Assembly: GCF_011694515.1 (NCBI RefSeq)
Contig: NZ_CP050192.1
Coordinates: forward strand, 1,975,131 to 2,039,130
Direction: 5' to 3'
DNA length: 64,000 nt
Source: Mycobacterium sp. DL592
GTDB lineage: Bacteria; Actinomycetota; Actinomycetes; Mycobacteriales; Mycobacteriaceae
Positions 57,288 to 64,000 of the stretch are shown one piece after another. Under the pieces are notes generated by a model. It saw nothing but the letters and a program-made list of their open reading frames with translations. It searched no databases and was not told the origin of the DNA. The translations under genes were made by a program, and so were the position numbers. The stretch's first letter is position 1. The number at the start of each line of letters is the position of its first letter.

Positions 57288-58034
57288 GTGATCGTGCTGC
57301 TGCCGCCCTCGGAGACCAAACAAGTCGGAGGTAACGGACCTGCGCTGCGCCTGGACGCCCTGAGTTCGCCGGACCTCACGCCGCTGCGCACAACGCTCGT
57401 CGACGAACTGGTCGAGCTGGCCTCGGACGTCGAGGCCAGCCGGCGCGCCCTGGGACTGTCGGCTGCCCAGGACGCCGAGGTCGAACGCAACGCCGCACTG
57501 TTGAGCTCTCCCACCCTGCCTGCCGTCGCGCGCTACACCGGCGTGCTCTACGACGCGCTCGACGTCGGTTCGCTGCGTGCCGCCGAGTCCACGCGGGCCC
57601 GGGCCCGGCTCGCCGTGGGCTCAGCGCTGTTCGGTCTACTGCGGGCCGACGACCTAGTGCCGGCCTACCGGCTGTCGGCCTCGTCGAAACTTCCCGGTCG
57701 CCCGACGCTGGCCGCGAGGTGGCGGCCGGTCCTGGAACCGGTGCTCGCCGAGGTGGCCGCGGCCGAGCTCGTCGTCGACCTGCGATCGGGGTCCTACGCC
57801 GGGCTCGGCAAGGTGCCGGGCGCGGTTCGCGTCGACGTTCTGGCCGAACACCCCGACGGCCGGCGCACTGTCGTCACCCACTTCAACAAAGCCCACAAAG
57901 GGCGACTGGCCCGTGTCCTGGCCGCCACCAGATCCGAGCCGGACGACGCCGCGGCGGTGGCCGCGGTGGCCAGGCGGGCCAAGATGAGGGTCGAGCGCGA
58001 CGGCAATGAGCTCACCATCGTGGTGCCGGCCTGA
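57288..58034 (+). CDS. yaaA: YaaA-family peroxide stress protein
   Basis: 248 residues of the DUF328/YaaA family: start MIVLLPPSETKQVGGNGPAL, then TGVLYDALDVGSLRAAESTR, DLRSGSYAGLGKVPGAVRVD and THFNKAHKGRLARVLAATRS, all family hallmarks. In E. coli YaaA lowers free iron and DNA damage during peroxide stress and binds DNA. The start is GTG 57288. It is likely part of a run of same-strand genes with a methyltransferase 26 bases downstream. Confidence 0.93.
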   Translation: MIVLLPPSETKQVGGNGPALRLDALSSPDLTPLRTTLVDELVELASDVEASRRALGLSAAQDAEVERNAALLSSPTLPAVARYTGVLYDALDVGSLRAAESTRARARLAVGSALFGLLRADDLVPAYRLSASSKLPGRPTLAARWRPVLEPVLAEVAAAELVVDLRSGSYAGLGKVPGAVRVDVLAEHPDGRRTVVTHFNKAHKGRLARVLAATRSEPDDAAAVAAVARRAKMRVERDGNELTIVVPA

Positions 58035-58060
58035 TCCCGCGGTTCTGCGACGATGGTGTG

Positions 58061-58663
58061 ATGAGCAACCGGTGGCAGAAATCCACGGCGCCGCGTGGAG
58101 CGGACTATGACGCACGATGGCAATCGCTGGCCGCTGCCGGGCACAACATCCACGGTGAGGCCGATTTCGTCGAGGGGCTGCTGCGCGAATCGGGCGGCCG
58201 GTCGATACTGGACGCCGGCTGCGGAACGGGTCGGGTAGCGATCGAGCTCGCCCACCGCGGCCTGTCGGTCACCGGCGTCGACGCCGATGCGCCAATGCTG
58301 TCGGCGGCGCGCCGGAAAGCTCCCGACCTGCCGTGGGTCCAGGGCGATCTCGCTGACCTGGGGTCCGCTGTCGGCGGCCCGTTCGACCTGGTCCTGCTCG
58401 CCGGCAACGTGATGATCTTCCTCGAGCCGGGCACCGAGGAACAGGTGCTGGCCGGGCTGGTCGCGCGGCTGGCGCCGGGCGGTTTACTGGTGGCAGGGTT
58501 CAGCCTGCGACCCGACCGGCTGCCGATCGAACAGTACGACCGGCTCACCGAGCAGGCGGGGCTGACGCCGGTGTCGCGGTGGGCCACCTGGGACGGCCAG
58601 CCATTCAGCGGTGGTGACTACGCGGTGTCGGTACACCGCGGCCCCGGCTCACCTCACGCCTGA
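58061..58663 (+). CDS. Class I SAM-dependent methyltransferase
   Basis: 200 residues. SAM motif I is ILDAGCGTGRVAIELAHRGL, followed by the acidic ribose contact in VTGVDADAPML and later FDLVLLAGNVMIFL and RLAPGGLLVAGF. The small size and missing extra domain suggest a small-molecule methylase, but the substrate is not evident. It starts at ATG 58061 (a GTG precedes it directly). Confidence 0.88.
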   Translation: MSNRWQKSTAPRGADYDARWQSLAAAGHNIHGEADFVEGLLRESGGRSILDAGCGTGRVAIELAHRGLSVTGVDADAPMLSAARRKAPDLPWVQGDLADLGSAVGGPFDLVLLAGNVMIFLEPGTEEQVLAGLVARLAPGGLLVAGFSLRPDRLPIEQYDRLTEQAGLTPVSRWATWDGQPFSGGDYAVSVHRGPGSPHA

Positions 58664-58815
58664 GCAGGACTTCGTCCCGGCACCGGGATTTCGCCATTGG
58701 AGGGTGGCCAGCATCGCGAGTGTTTGCTAGGCTCGGTTTCCGGCCAAGGCTGACAGGGTGTTCGGGATTGCTGGGCACACCGACGAGCCGACGTGATCAT
58801 CGAGGGGAATGGTGC

Positions 58816-59937
58816 ATGAGGTTGCCGTGGGCGGGTCGCAGCCTCAACCAGTACTACACGCTCACCGCGATGCTCGCCGCTCGCGGAGCGCAGACGTTCA
58901 CCTCGCGCGTCATCGCATCCTTTCTGTTCACATTGGGTCTCTTGCTGCTGTTGCTGCTGATCAGCCCGCTGCCGTTGCGGCACCCGGGCGGCGCCGGCCT
59001 GTTGGCTGCCGTCGTGGTCTCCTGCTTCGCCACCGCCGCGATTTGGTTGCGGCACCGCTGGCCGACCCGCACCGAATCGGCCTTGCTGGCCATCGGGTCG
59101 ATGGTCGCAGTGCCCATTGCCTGCCTCGTCCCGGTCGACCCCGCGTACGGCCTTGTCGGCGCCACGTCGTTTGCCCTGATGATCGGATACGTCGCTCTCC
59201 TGCACGGGATGCGGCTGCTGAGCGCCATCATCACGGTGGCCGTCGCGACGGTGATCTTCCTGGCGGTGTCACTCGCCGGCCGCGCGCCGCTACTGGCCGT
59301 GGTGTCCGCCACGATGCTGCTGCTGCTGTTCGCCTTCGCCGCGTTCTCGTGCCGCCTCGTGGTCAGGCTGACCGGGACCGCCGTCGGCCCTGACGGTTTC
59401 GAGCCGCTGACGGGCCTGCTGAACCGGGAGGCGTTCGACGAGCAGACCGCCACGCTGATGGCCTCCCGCAACCGCGACGACGACCGCTACCTGGTGGTCG
59501 CCGTCGTCACCATCGACAGTTTCGCGGCGATGGTCAGTGTGCTCGGCAACCGCGGCGGTAACCGGGCCCGGATCGCGGCGGGCCAGGCCCTGCGCGAGAC
59601 GGTGCGCCGCAACGCGATCGTCGCCCACATCGGCGACGCCGAATACCTCATCGCCGACACATTCACCACTACCGACCCGTCACCACTGGTCGAGCGGGTG
59701 CGTGGCGCCATCGCCGCCACCCCGACCGGAATGACGGCGAGCATCGGCGTGGTCAGCACGCCCCTTCGGCCGCTGGCCGAGCATCCGCCGCACGAGGTCC
59801 TCGACGAGATCGTCGCGCTGGCGACGACGGCGATGTACGAGGCGCGCCGCGCCGGCGGCAACCAGGCCCGCTACGTGGTACGCCCGACGCTCAGCGTCCT
59901 CGACGACGACGACGAGCCCGAAACTCCCCTGTTCTGA
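58816..59937 (+). CDS. Membrane protein with degenerate GGDEF domain
   Basis: 373 residues. Five or six transmembrane helices (about 30-51, 59-78, 88-105, 112-130, 134-155, 158-180) precede a GGDEF-fold domain beginning FEPLTGLLNREAFDEQTA. The signature site reads G-D-A-E-Y (273-277, in IVAHIGDAEYLIAD) instead of G-G-D-E-F, so the metal- and substrate-binding residues are altered and c-di-GMP synthesis is unlikely. An N-terminal QYYTLTAMLAARG precedes the first helix. ATG 58816 has GAGGGGAA upstream. It may act as a sensor or scaffold. Confidence 0.85.
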   Translation: MRLPWAGRSLNQYYTLTAMLAARGAQTFTSRVIASFLFTLGLLLLLLLISPLPLRHPGGAGLLAAVVVSCFATAAIWLRHRWPTRTESALLAIGSMVAVPIACLVPVDPAYGLVGATSFALMIGYVALLHGMRLLSAIITVAVATVIFLAVSLAGRAPLLAVVSATMLLLLFAFAAFSCRLVVRLTGTAVGPDGFEPLTGLLNREAFDEQTATLMASRNRDDDRYLVVAVVTIDSFAAMVSVLGNRGGNRARIAAGQALRETVRRNAIVAHIGDAEYLIADTFTTTDPSPLVERVRGAIAATPTGMTASIGVVSTPLRPLAEHPPHEVLDEIVALATTAMYEARRAGGNQARYVVRPTLSVLDDDDEPETPLF

Positions 59938-59944
59938 CCGGATT

Positions 59945-60337
59945 TCAGCGCTGGATCGCGTTGGGTGGTGAGCCCACCGACTCGGGGTCGACCTCAACCG
60001 CGTACGACGTGATGGCGGCGATGCGGTCATCGGTGAACGTATACAGATAGCAGGTGGCCACTGACGTCACCGTCTGCTGCCCGGTGTAGCGGCCGTGTAC
60101 CTCGACCACCACGGTGTCGCCCTGCTCGACGACCAGGCAGTGGTCCCAGTCGGCGACGGTCTCACCGAGGCTTCCCGCGGTATCCCGGCACGTTCGGGCC
60201 ACCGCGTCGGCGCCTTCGAGCACGGAGTAACCCACGATCGTCCAGCGCACGTCGGCGGCCAGATGGGGCAGGGCGTCCTGGAAACGGTGCTGGGAGAAGG
60301 CGCGCGCGATCTCGACACGATCGAAAGATCCGCTCAT
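59945..60337 (-). CDS. NTF2/SnoaL-like fold protein
   Basis: 130 residues from ATG 60337 (GAGAGGCAGC upstream); an in-frame start nine codons earlier is less likely. Sequence pattern: FSQHRFQDALPHLAADVRWT, YSVLEGADAVARTCRDTAGS, VEVHGRYTGQQTV, TFTDDRIAAITSYAVEVDP, typical of cone-shaped NTF2-like proteins that act as small isomerases, hydrolases or binding proteins. Function not determinable. It converges with the GGDEF gene, seven bases apart. Confidence 0.82.
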   Translation of the reverse strand: MSGSFDRVEIARAFSQHRFQDALPHLAADVRWTIVGYSVLEGADAVARTCRDTAGSLGETVADWDHCLVVEQGDTVVVEVHGRYTGQQTVTSVATCYLYTFTDDRIAAITSYAVEVDPESVGSPPNAIQR

Positions 60338-60402
60338 CTGCTGCCTCTCGCCAGGGGGCGCCACGGCGCGCCGCTACGACCGTAGCGCGCCGGTACCCGG
60401 CC

Positions 60403-60735
60403 TCATGGCGCGGCCGTGACTTCCACCGACAGGTTCTCGGCAATGGCGTGCGCGGCGGCCCAGTCGCCACCGCGTAGCGCCGAGGCGAGATCATCAGCCA
60501 GCGGGCTGTGCACCCCGAGTTCGGACAGCCAGCCCGACAGTGTCGCGGAGATCTCGTTGACCGTCACAGTGACTGTGCGCCCCTCATGGAGCCGATCGGT
60601 GAGCCGAAAGGCCGGCGCTGGGTCGTGGTGGTGGTGGCCCCGTGGGGGCCGCGGAGACAATCGAAAGGTGCTGTGCAGCAGCTTCATTCGCTGTGTCGGT
60701 AGCCGAGTGCGGGCACGCCTGCGTATGAAGAACAT
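60403..60735 (-). CDS. Hypothetical protein, basic N-terminus
   Basis: 110 residues from ATG 60735, which has a very strong ribosome binding site (GGGGGAGGAAACGAT). The N-terminus is very basic (MFFIRRRARTRLPTQRMKLL), then a His-rich patch (GHHHHDPAP) and an acidic helical C-terminus (LADDLASALRGGDWAAAHAI). No domain recognised. The strong ribosome binding site and clean C-terminal half support a real gene. It is divergent from the agmatinase gene, so the two share a 134-base promoter region with an inverted repeat. Confidence 0.65.
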   Translation of the reverse strand: MFFIRRRARTRLPTQRMKLLHSTFRLSPRPPRGHHHHDPAPAFRLTDRLHEGRTVTVTVNEISATLSGWLSELGVHSPLADDLASALRGGDWAAAHAIAENLSVEVTAAP

Positions 60736-60819
60736 ATCGTTTCCTCCCCCTTGCGCCCGCCCTCTTCCACTGTCCCGCTCCCTGCGCCGCAGGCCAAGGG
60801 CACTAGGTCCTGTACCCGA

Positions 60820-60869
60820 TGGGGCAAACGGCACCGCTGATCGCAGCGCCCAGCGGTATTGTCTGCCCA
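60820..60869 (+). promoter_or_regulatory. Imperfect inverted repeat immediately upstream of the agmatinase start
   Basis: TGGGGCAAACGGCACCGCT (60820-60838) is the imperfect reverse complement of AGCGGTATTGTCTGCCCA (60852-60869), with 13 bases between. The right arm ends directly at the ATG start at 60870, so it overlaps any leader. It could be a repressor operator or a structured leader controlling translation of agmatinase. Confidence 0.4.
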
Positions 60870-61916
60870 ATGAGTTCCGGCCATGACCACAAGCCCAACC
60901 GTGAGCTGCCCCCCGGCATGGCAGAGCAGCTGGATCTGCCGTACGCCGGCGTGGCCTCATTCGGCAACCGTCCGTTCCTCACCGAACCCGAGCAACTCGA
61001 CTCGTGGCAGCCGGATGTCGCGATCGTCGGCGCGCCGTTCGACGTGGCCACCACCAACCGGCCCGGAGCCCGCTTCGGGCCGCGCGCCATCCGCTCCACC
61101 GCCTATGAGCCCGGCACCTACCACATGGATCTCGGGCTGGAGATCTTCGACTGGCTCGAGGTCGTCGACTTCGGCGATGCCTGGTGTCCGCACGGATTGA
61201 CCGAGCAGTCGCATGCCAACATCCGCGAGCGGGTGCACACCGTGGCCTCGCGCGGCATCGTCCCGGTGATTCTCGGCGGTGACCACTCCATCACTTGGCC
61301 GGCAGCTACCGCCGTCGCCGACGTGCACGGCTACGGCAACGTCGGGATCGTGCACTTCGACGCCCACGCCGACACCGCCGACATCATCGACGGGAACCTG
61401 GCCAGCCACGGCACACCCATGCGCCGGCTCATCGAATCGGGTGCGGTGCCGGGAACCCATTTCGTGCAGGTCGGTCTGCGGGGGTACTGGCCGCCGCAGG
61501 ACACCTTCGAGTGGATGCAGGAACAGGGCATGGTTTGGCACACCATGCAGGAGATCTGGGATCACGGTTTCAAGTCGGTGATGGCCAAAGCGGTGAGCGA
61601 AGCTCTCGCGAAGGCCGAAAAGCTTTACGTCTCAGTCGATATCGATGTCCTGGACCCGGCTCACGCTCCCGGTACCGGGACTCCGGAGCCGGGTGGCATC
61701 ACCAGCGCCGACCTGCTGCGAATGGTGCGCCAGTTGTGCTACGAGCACGACGTGGTCGGGGTGGACGTCGTCGAGGTGGCGCCGGCCTACGATCACGCCG
61801 AACTGACGGTCAACGCCGCCCACCGGGTGGTGTTCGAGGCGCTCGCCGGGATGGCGGCCCGCCGCCGCGACGCCGCCAACGCCAAGCCTGGCCCGCCGTC
61901 CCCACTGGCCACCTAG
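60870..61916 (+). CDS. speB: Agmatinase/ureohydrolase family enzyme
   Basis: 348 residues of the arginase/agmatinase family. The Mn-binding motifs are complete: GGDHSITWPA, IVHFDAHADTAD and VSVDIDVLDPAHAPGTGTPE. It should hydrolyse a guanidino compound to an amine and urea; agmatine to putrescine is the usual reaction, but several guanidinase paralogues exist, so the substrate is not certain. ATG 60870 is chosen; ATG 60819 is also in frame but would translate through the inverted repeat. The stop overlaps that of the convergent gene in CTAG. Confidence 0.9.
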   Translation: MSSGHDHKPNRELPPGMAEQLDLPYAGVASFGNRPFLTEPEQLDSWQPDVAIVGAPFDVATTNRPGARFGPRAIRSTAYEPGTYHMDLGLEIFDWLEVVDFGDAWCPHGLTEQSHANIRERVHTVASRGIVPVILGGDHSITWPAATAVADVHGYGNVGIVHFDAHADTADIIDGNLASHGTPMRRLIESGAVPGTHFVQVGLRGYWPPQDTFEWMQEQGMVWHTMQEIWDHGFKSVMAKAVSEALAKAEKLYVSVDIDVLDPAHAPGTGTPEPGGITSADLLRMVRQLCYEHDVVGVDVVEVAPAYDHAELTVNAAHRVVFEALAGMAARRRDAANAKPGPPSPLAT

Positions 61917-63040
61917 TAGTCGGACTCCGCGGCCAGGATTTCGGCCAGGAACGCGTCCGGCTGGGACTGGGCCAACCGCTGCCTGGCGAACCGCCGGACG
62001 CGGTCGCGCACCTGGGCCGGTTCGTCGACAGCGACGCCGATCGTCACCGACGTCGCCGACCAGTCGGTGTCCCAGGCTTGGGCAGCCGTGACGGGCTCGT
62101 CGCGATCCCCGAGTAGGTCCAGGCTCGCCCGGCCGTCGGCATCGAGCACCCCGTTGGCGCGGAACATGTTGCAGTGCAAGTCAACCGGGATCCCGGCCGG
62201 CGACCCGGACCCGAGGGTCGTGGTGGTGATCGTCGCGACGGCCTGCCCGCCTTCGGCGGCGACGATCCATTCGACGGTGTCGTCGGCGGCGTCGAAGACC
62301 GAGCCGGGAACCGCGGTCCAGGCCATCGACGTCACTCCTCTGGCGATCACCGTGGCCGGTTCGGATCCGGCACCACGGCCGGCGGCCAGCGCGTAGTCGT
62401 CCCGGGTGCCCGCCGGCGTCCCGGCGAGTTCGTCGAGAGCGTCGGCGACCTCCAGCCAGCCCGGCGCCTCCAGTCCCAGGTCGTCGACGAGATCCACACA
62501 GCGGCGGACCAATTCCACAACCCGCGGGTCCCCGGCGGTCACGTGACGTCGCAGCGCCTCGGCGTGCGGGGCCAGAAGGGCTGCGACATCGGAATCCAGC
62601 GTCGCGTCACCGAAGAAGTCGTCGGCCTCGGCGGTGGCCACCGCGATCTCGGCGTCGAGGACGGCGGCGTCCAGACCGGCGATCGCGTCCGGCACACTGG
62701 CCGGCCAGAACCTGCGCAGCCAGTGCCCCAGCGCCAGACGGCGCAGCTGGTCCACCGACCCTGGCACCAACTCCAGGCCGGCCAGCTCGACTTCGGTTGT
62801 ATGCCCCGGCGGGGGGCTCTGGGTTGCTGCGGCGAGAACACGGTGCCCGGCTTCGCCGACGATGCGCCACAACCAGTCCGCGCGCGCCGGATCGGTGAGG
62901 GTGATCTGCGGCGGGCTGTCGCGAGACTCGTCCACCGTCCACGACAGCACCGCACCGTCGAGTTCGACCACTGCGGCCAGCGGCACCGGCGCCGGTGCCG
63001 GACCGGTGCTCCACAGTCCCTCGTCGACGACCAATCTCAT
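61913..63040 (-). CDS. Unrecognised protein, downstream partner of the right-edge gene
   Basis: 375 residues, no signal peptide or transmembrane helix. An N-terminal beta-rich part (MRLVVDEGLWSTGPAPAPVP, VVELDGAVLSWTVDESRDSP) is followed by a helical middle with many acidic residues (AGLDAAVLDAEIAVATAEAD) and a C-terminal beta domain (SVTIGVAVDEPAQVRDRVRR). I do not recognise the family. The start overlaps the stop of the gene upstream by four bases (ATGA), so the two products are probably made together and may form a complex. Confidence 0.75.
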   Translation of the reverse strand: MRLVVDEGLWSTGPAPAPVPLAAVVELDGAVLSWTVDESRDSPPQITLTDPARADWLWRIVGEAGHRVLAAATQSPPPGHTTEVELAGLELVPGSVDQLRRLALGHWLRRFWPASVPDAIAGLDAAVLDAEIAVATAEADDFFGDATLDSDVAALLAPHAEALRRHVTAGDPRVVELVRRCVDLVDDLGLEAPGWLEVADALDELAGTPAGTRDDYALAAGRGAGSEPATVIARGVTSMAWTAVPGSVFDAADDTVEWIVAAEGGQAVATITTTTLGSGSPAGIPVDLHCNMFRANGVLDADGRASLDLLGDRDEPVTAAQAWDTDWSATSVTIGVAVDEPAQVRDRVRRFARQRLAQSQPDAFLAEILAAESDY

Positions 63041-64000
63041 TGGGCGACCTGCACTTCCAGCATCGCTTTGATGCGCTGCCGGTGATCGAGGCTCACTGAG
63101 CGCGCCACACCGTCGAGCAGCGCCCTGATGTCCTCGACGTCGTCGCAGGGCTCCTGCCACACGTCCCGGCCGTGCAGCCGGGCCCACAGCCGGCTCAGGT
63201 AGGGGCGCGCGAACACGGCAAGGTCGTCGACGACGTGGCGCTGGCGCGGATGGATGGCTTCCCCCGCCGCCAGCGCGCGCCGCGCATGCAGCACGTAGGC
63301 CTCCTTGCGGAGGCGGGCCTGGATGGTGGCGGCCAGCTGATAGCGGGCCACGGCGTGTTCGTCGAGCGGTGCCAGTTCGCCGGCGACCTTGATGCCGGCG
63401 ACCAGGGTGGCCTGCTTGTCCTCGCCGAGGAATCCCCACGGCGCGCAGGCCCGGTCCACCTCTTCGGCGCACAGCAGCGGAACGTCGGGCAACTCGTCGC
63501 GGTCCAGCGCGCGGCGCAAGGTGGCTCGCACCCGGTCGACGACCCCGCGGTCCAGGGGGCGGTCGCCGTCGGTGTCGGCAACTACCGGCGGCGGCCGTAA
63601 CGGAAGCTGCGAGGTGAGTCCCAGCGCGACGATCGACCACGGCAGCCGCGCGCCGGCGATACGTGCCGACGCGCCCAGGTTGTACGGTGTGGCATCGGCG
63701 ATCAGAGCAGACCAAACACGTTGTCGGGCAACCGTTTCACGGTGCGAATCAGCCGGGCCGAGCACCGTGGTGAGGCCGGCGAAGAACGGGCCGGAGATGG
63801 TGTCGCCCGGCCGGACGTCTGCCCAGCTCCCCTGCAACTGGCGGGACAGCCTGGTCAGGACCTGCGGGTTGGACAGGTGGCGGTTGAGTACCTCGACGTC
63901 GGTGCGGTCGCGGTCGTCGTGGACGGCCCGAAGTGTCGCTGCAGCCACGTCCGCGCCGTCGCGCGCCGGACCGCCCTTGGTCACCGCCAGTTCGAAGCAC
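63037..64000 (-). CDS. Unrecognised protein, continues past the right edge (partial)
   Basis: At least 320 codons; the frame stays open to the window edge (residues before GTG 63984 read CFELA), so the true start is outside. The visible part is helical, with PFFAGLTTVLGPADSHRETV, QRVWSALIADATPYNLGASA, DVPLLCAEEVDRACAPWGFL and HARRALAAGEAIHPRQRHVV. No family recognised and no signal peptide can be judged. It is coupled by an ATGA overlap to the downstream gene. Confidence 0.7.
   Translation of the reverse strand, partial: CFELAVTKGGPARDGADVAAATLRAVHDDRDRTDVEVLNRHLSNPQVLTRLSRQLQGSWADVRPGDTISGPFFAGLTTVLGPADSHRETVARQRVWSALIADATPYNLGASARIAGARLPWSIVALGLTSQLPLRPPPVVADTDGDRPLDRGVVDRVRATLRRALDRDELPDVPLLCAEEVDRACAPWGFLGEDKQATLVAGIKVAGELAPLDEHAVARYQLAATIQARLRKEAYVLHARRALAAGEAIHPRQRHVVDDLAVFARPYLSRLWARLHGRDVWQEPCDDVEDIRALLDGVARSVSLDHRQRIKAMLEVQVAQ

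Overview
The window is high-GC actinobacterial DNA and almost certainly comes from a mycobacterium, most likely a fast-growing Mycolicibacterium-type species. Marker proteins of that group are a RipD-like NlpC/P60 protein, an Mpt53/DsbE-like thioredoxin followed by a CcdA-like membrane protein, a furA-katG pair with the leaderless furA promoter layout, a DUF4193 protein, a PepD-type HtrA protease, a cutinase, a fatty-acyl-AMP ligase, a deazaflavin-dependent nitroreductase, and the mycobacterial non-canonical methylenetetrahydrofolate reductase. It looks like ordinary chromosome. I see no phage, insertion sequence, tRNA, rRNA or CRISPR array.

Layout. 1-9.4 kb: the first 36 codons of what looks like a family 2 encapsulin shell protein, an Lrp/AsnC regulator, a DszC/SfnB-like flavin monooxygenase or acyl-CoA dehydrogenase, the PepD-like protease, a cutinase, a lone Clp N-domain protein, a TetR regulator and several secreted proteins (beta-helix, FKBP lipoprotein, Pro-rich protein). 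9.5-19.4 kb: lipid and redox metabolism (NMO-like oxidoreductase, alpha/beta hydrolase, two SDRs, crotonase, FAAL, TesB thioesterase) mixed with secreted proteins and DUF4193. 19.5-28.3 kb: RipD-like protein, membrane protein, FNT transporter, then a PucR regulator divergent from an mmsA-aminotransferase operon for beta-alanine/semialdehyde catabolism, and a second acyl-CoA dehydrogenase-like protein. 28.5-39.7 kb: glycogen phosphorylase, a methyltransferase, a DDN-like enzyme, a CitE-like lyase, a MOSC protein, a MenC-like enolase-superfamily protein in an operon with MTHFR, a lipoprotein, and furA-katG closed by a strong terminator. 39.7-49.8 kb: ccdA-mpt53, a TetR-DUF1214-sulfotransferase operon, a membrane-anchored Mrr-type nuclease, an LLM flavoprotein, a STAS protein, a YeiH-type exporter with an overlooked 46-residue membrane microprotein encoded directly upstream of it, and Cdh. 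49.8-54.9 kb: a two-component island. 54.9-64 kb: Mop-type regulator plus ModA, a phosphodiesterase, YaaA, a methyltransferase, a degenerate GGDEF membrane protein, NTF2-like and unknown small proteins, agmatinase, and two unrecognised genes at the right edge.

The part most likely to be a coherent undescribed system is 49.8-54.9 kb. It holds a membrane histidine kinase, a NarL-type response regulator, two small secreted proteins (one with a YadA-head-like repeat pattern) and a soluble degenerate copy of the kinase in which the phospho-acceptor His has become Gln and the ATP-binding boxes are lost. The two main intergenic regions beside the regulator gene carry the same palindrome, TGTCC-N10-GGACA. 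A wider theme is proteins whose expected catalytic or switch residues are missing: RipD-like, MenC-like, an alpha/beta hydrolase, an NMO-like enzyme, GGDEF, STAS and the pseudo-kinase. Start codons were chosen by ribosome binding site and family fit, and many are GTG. Functions are inferred from motifs read by eye, with no database search.
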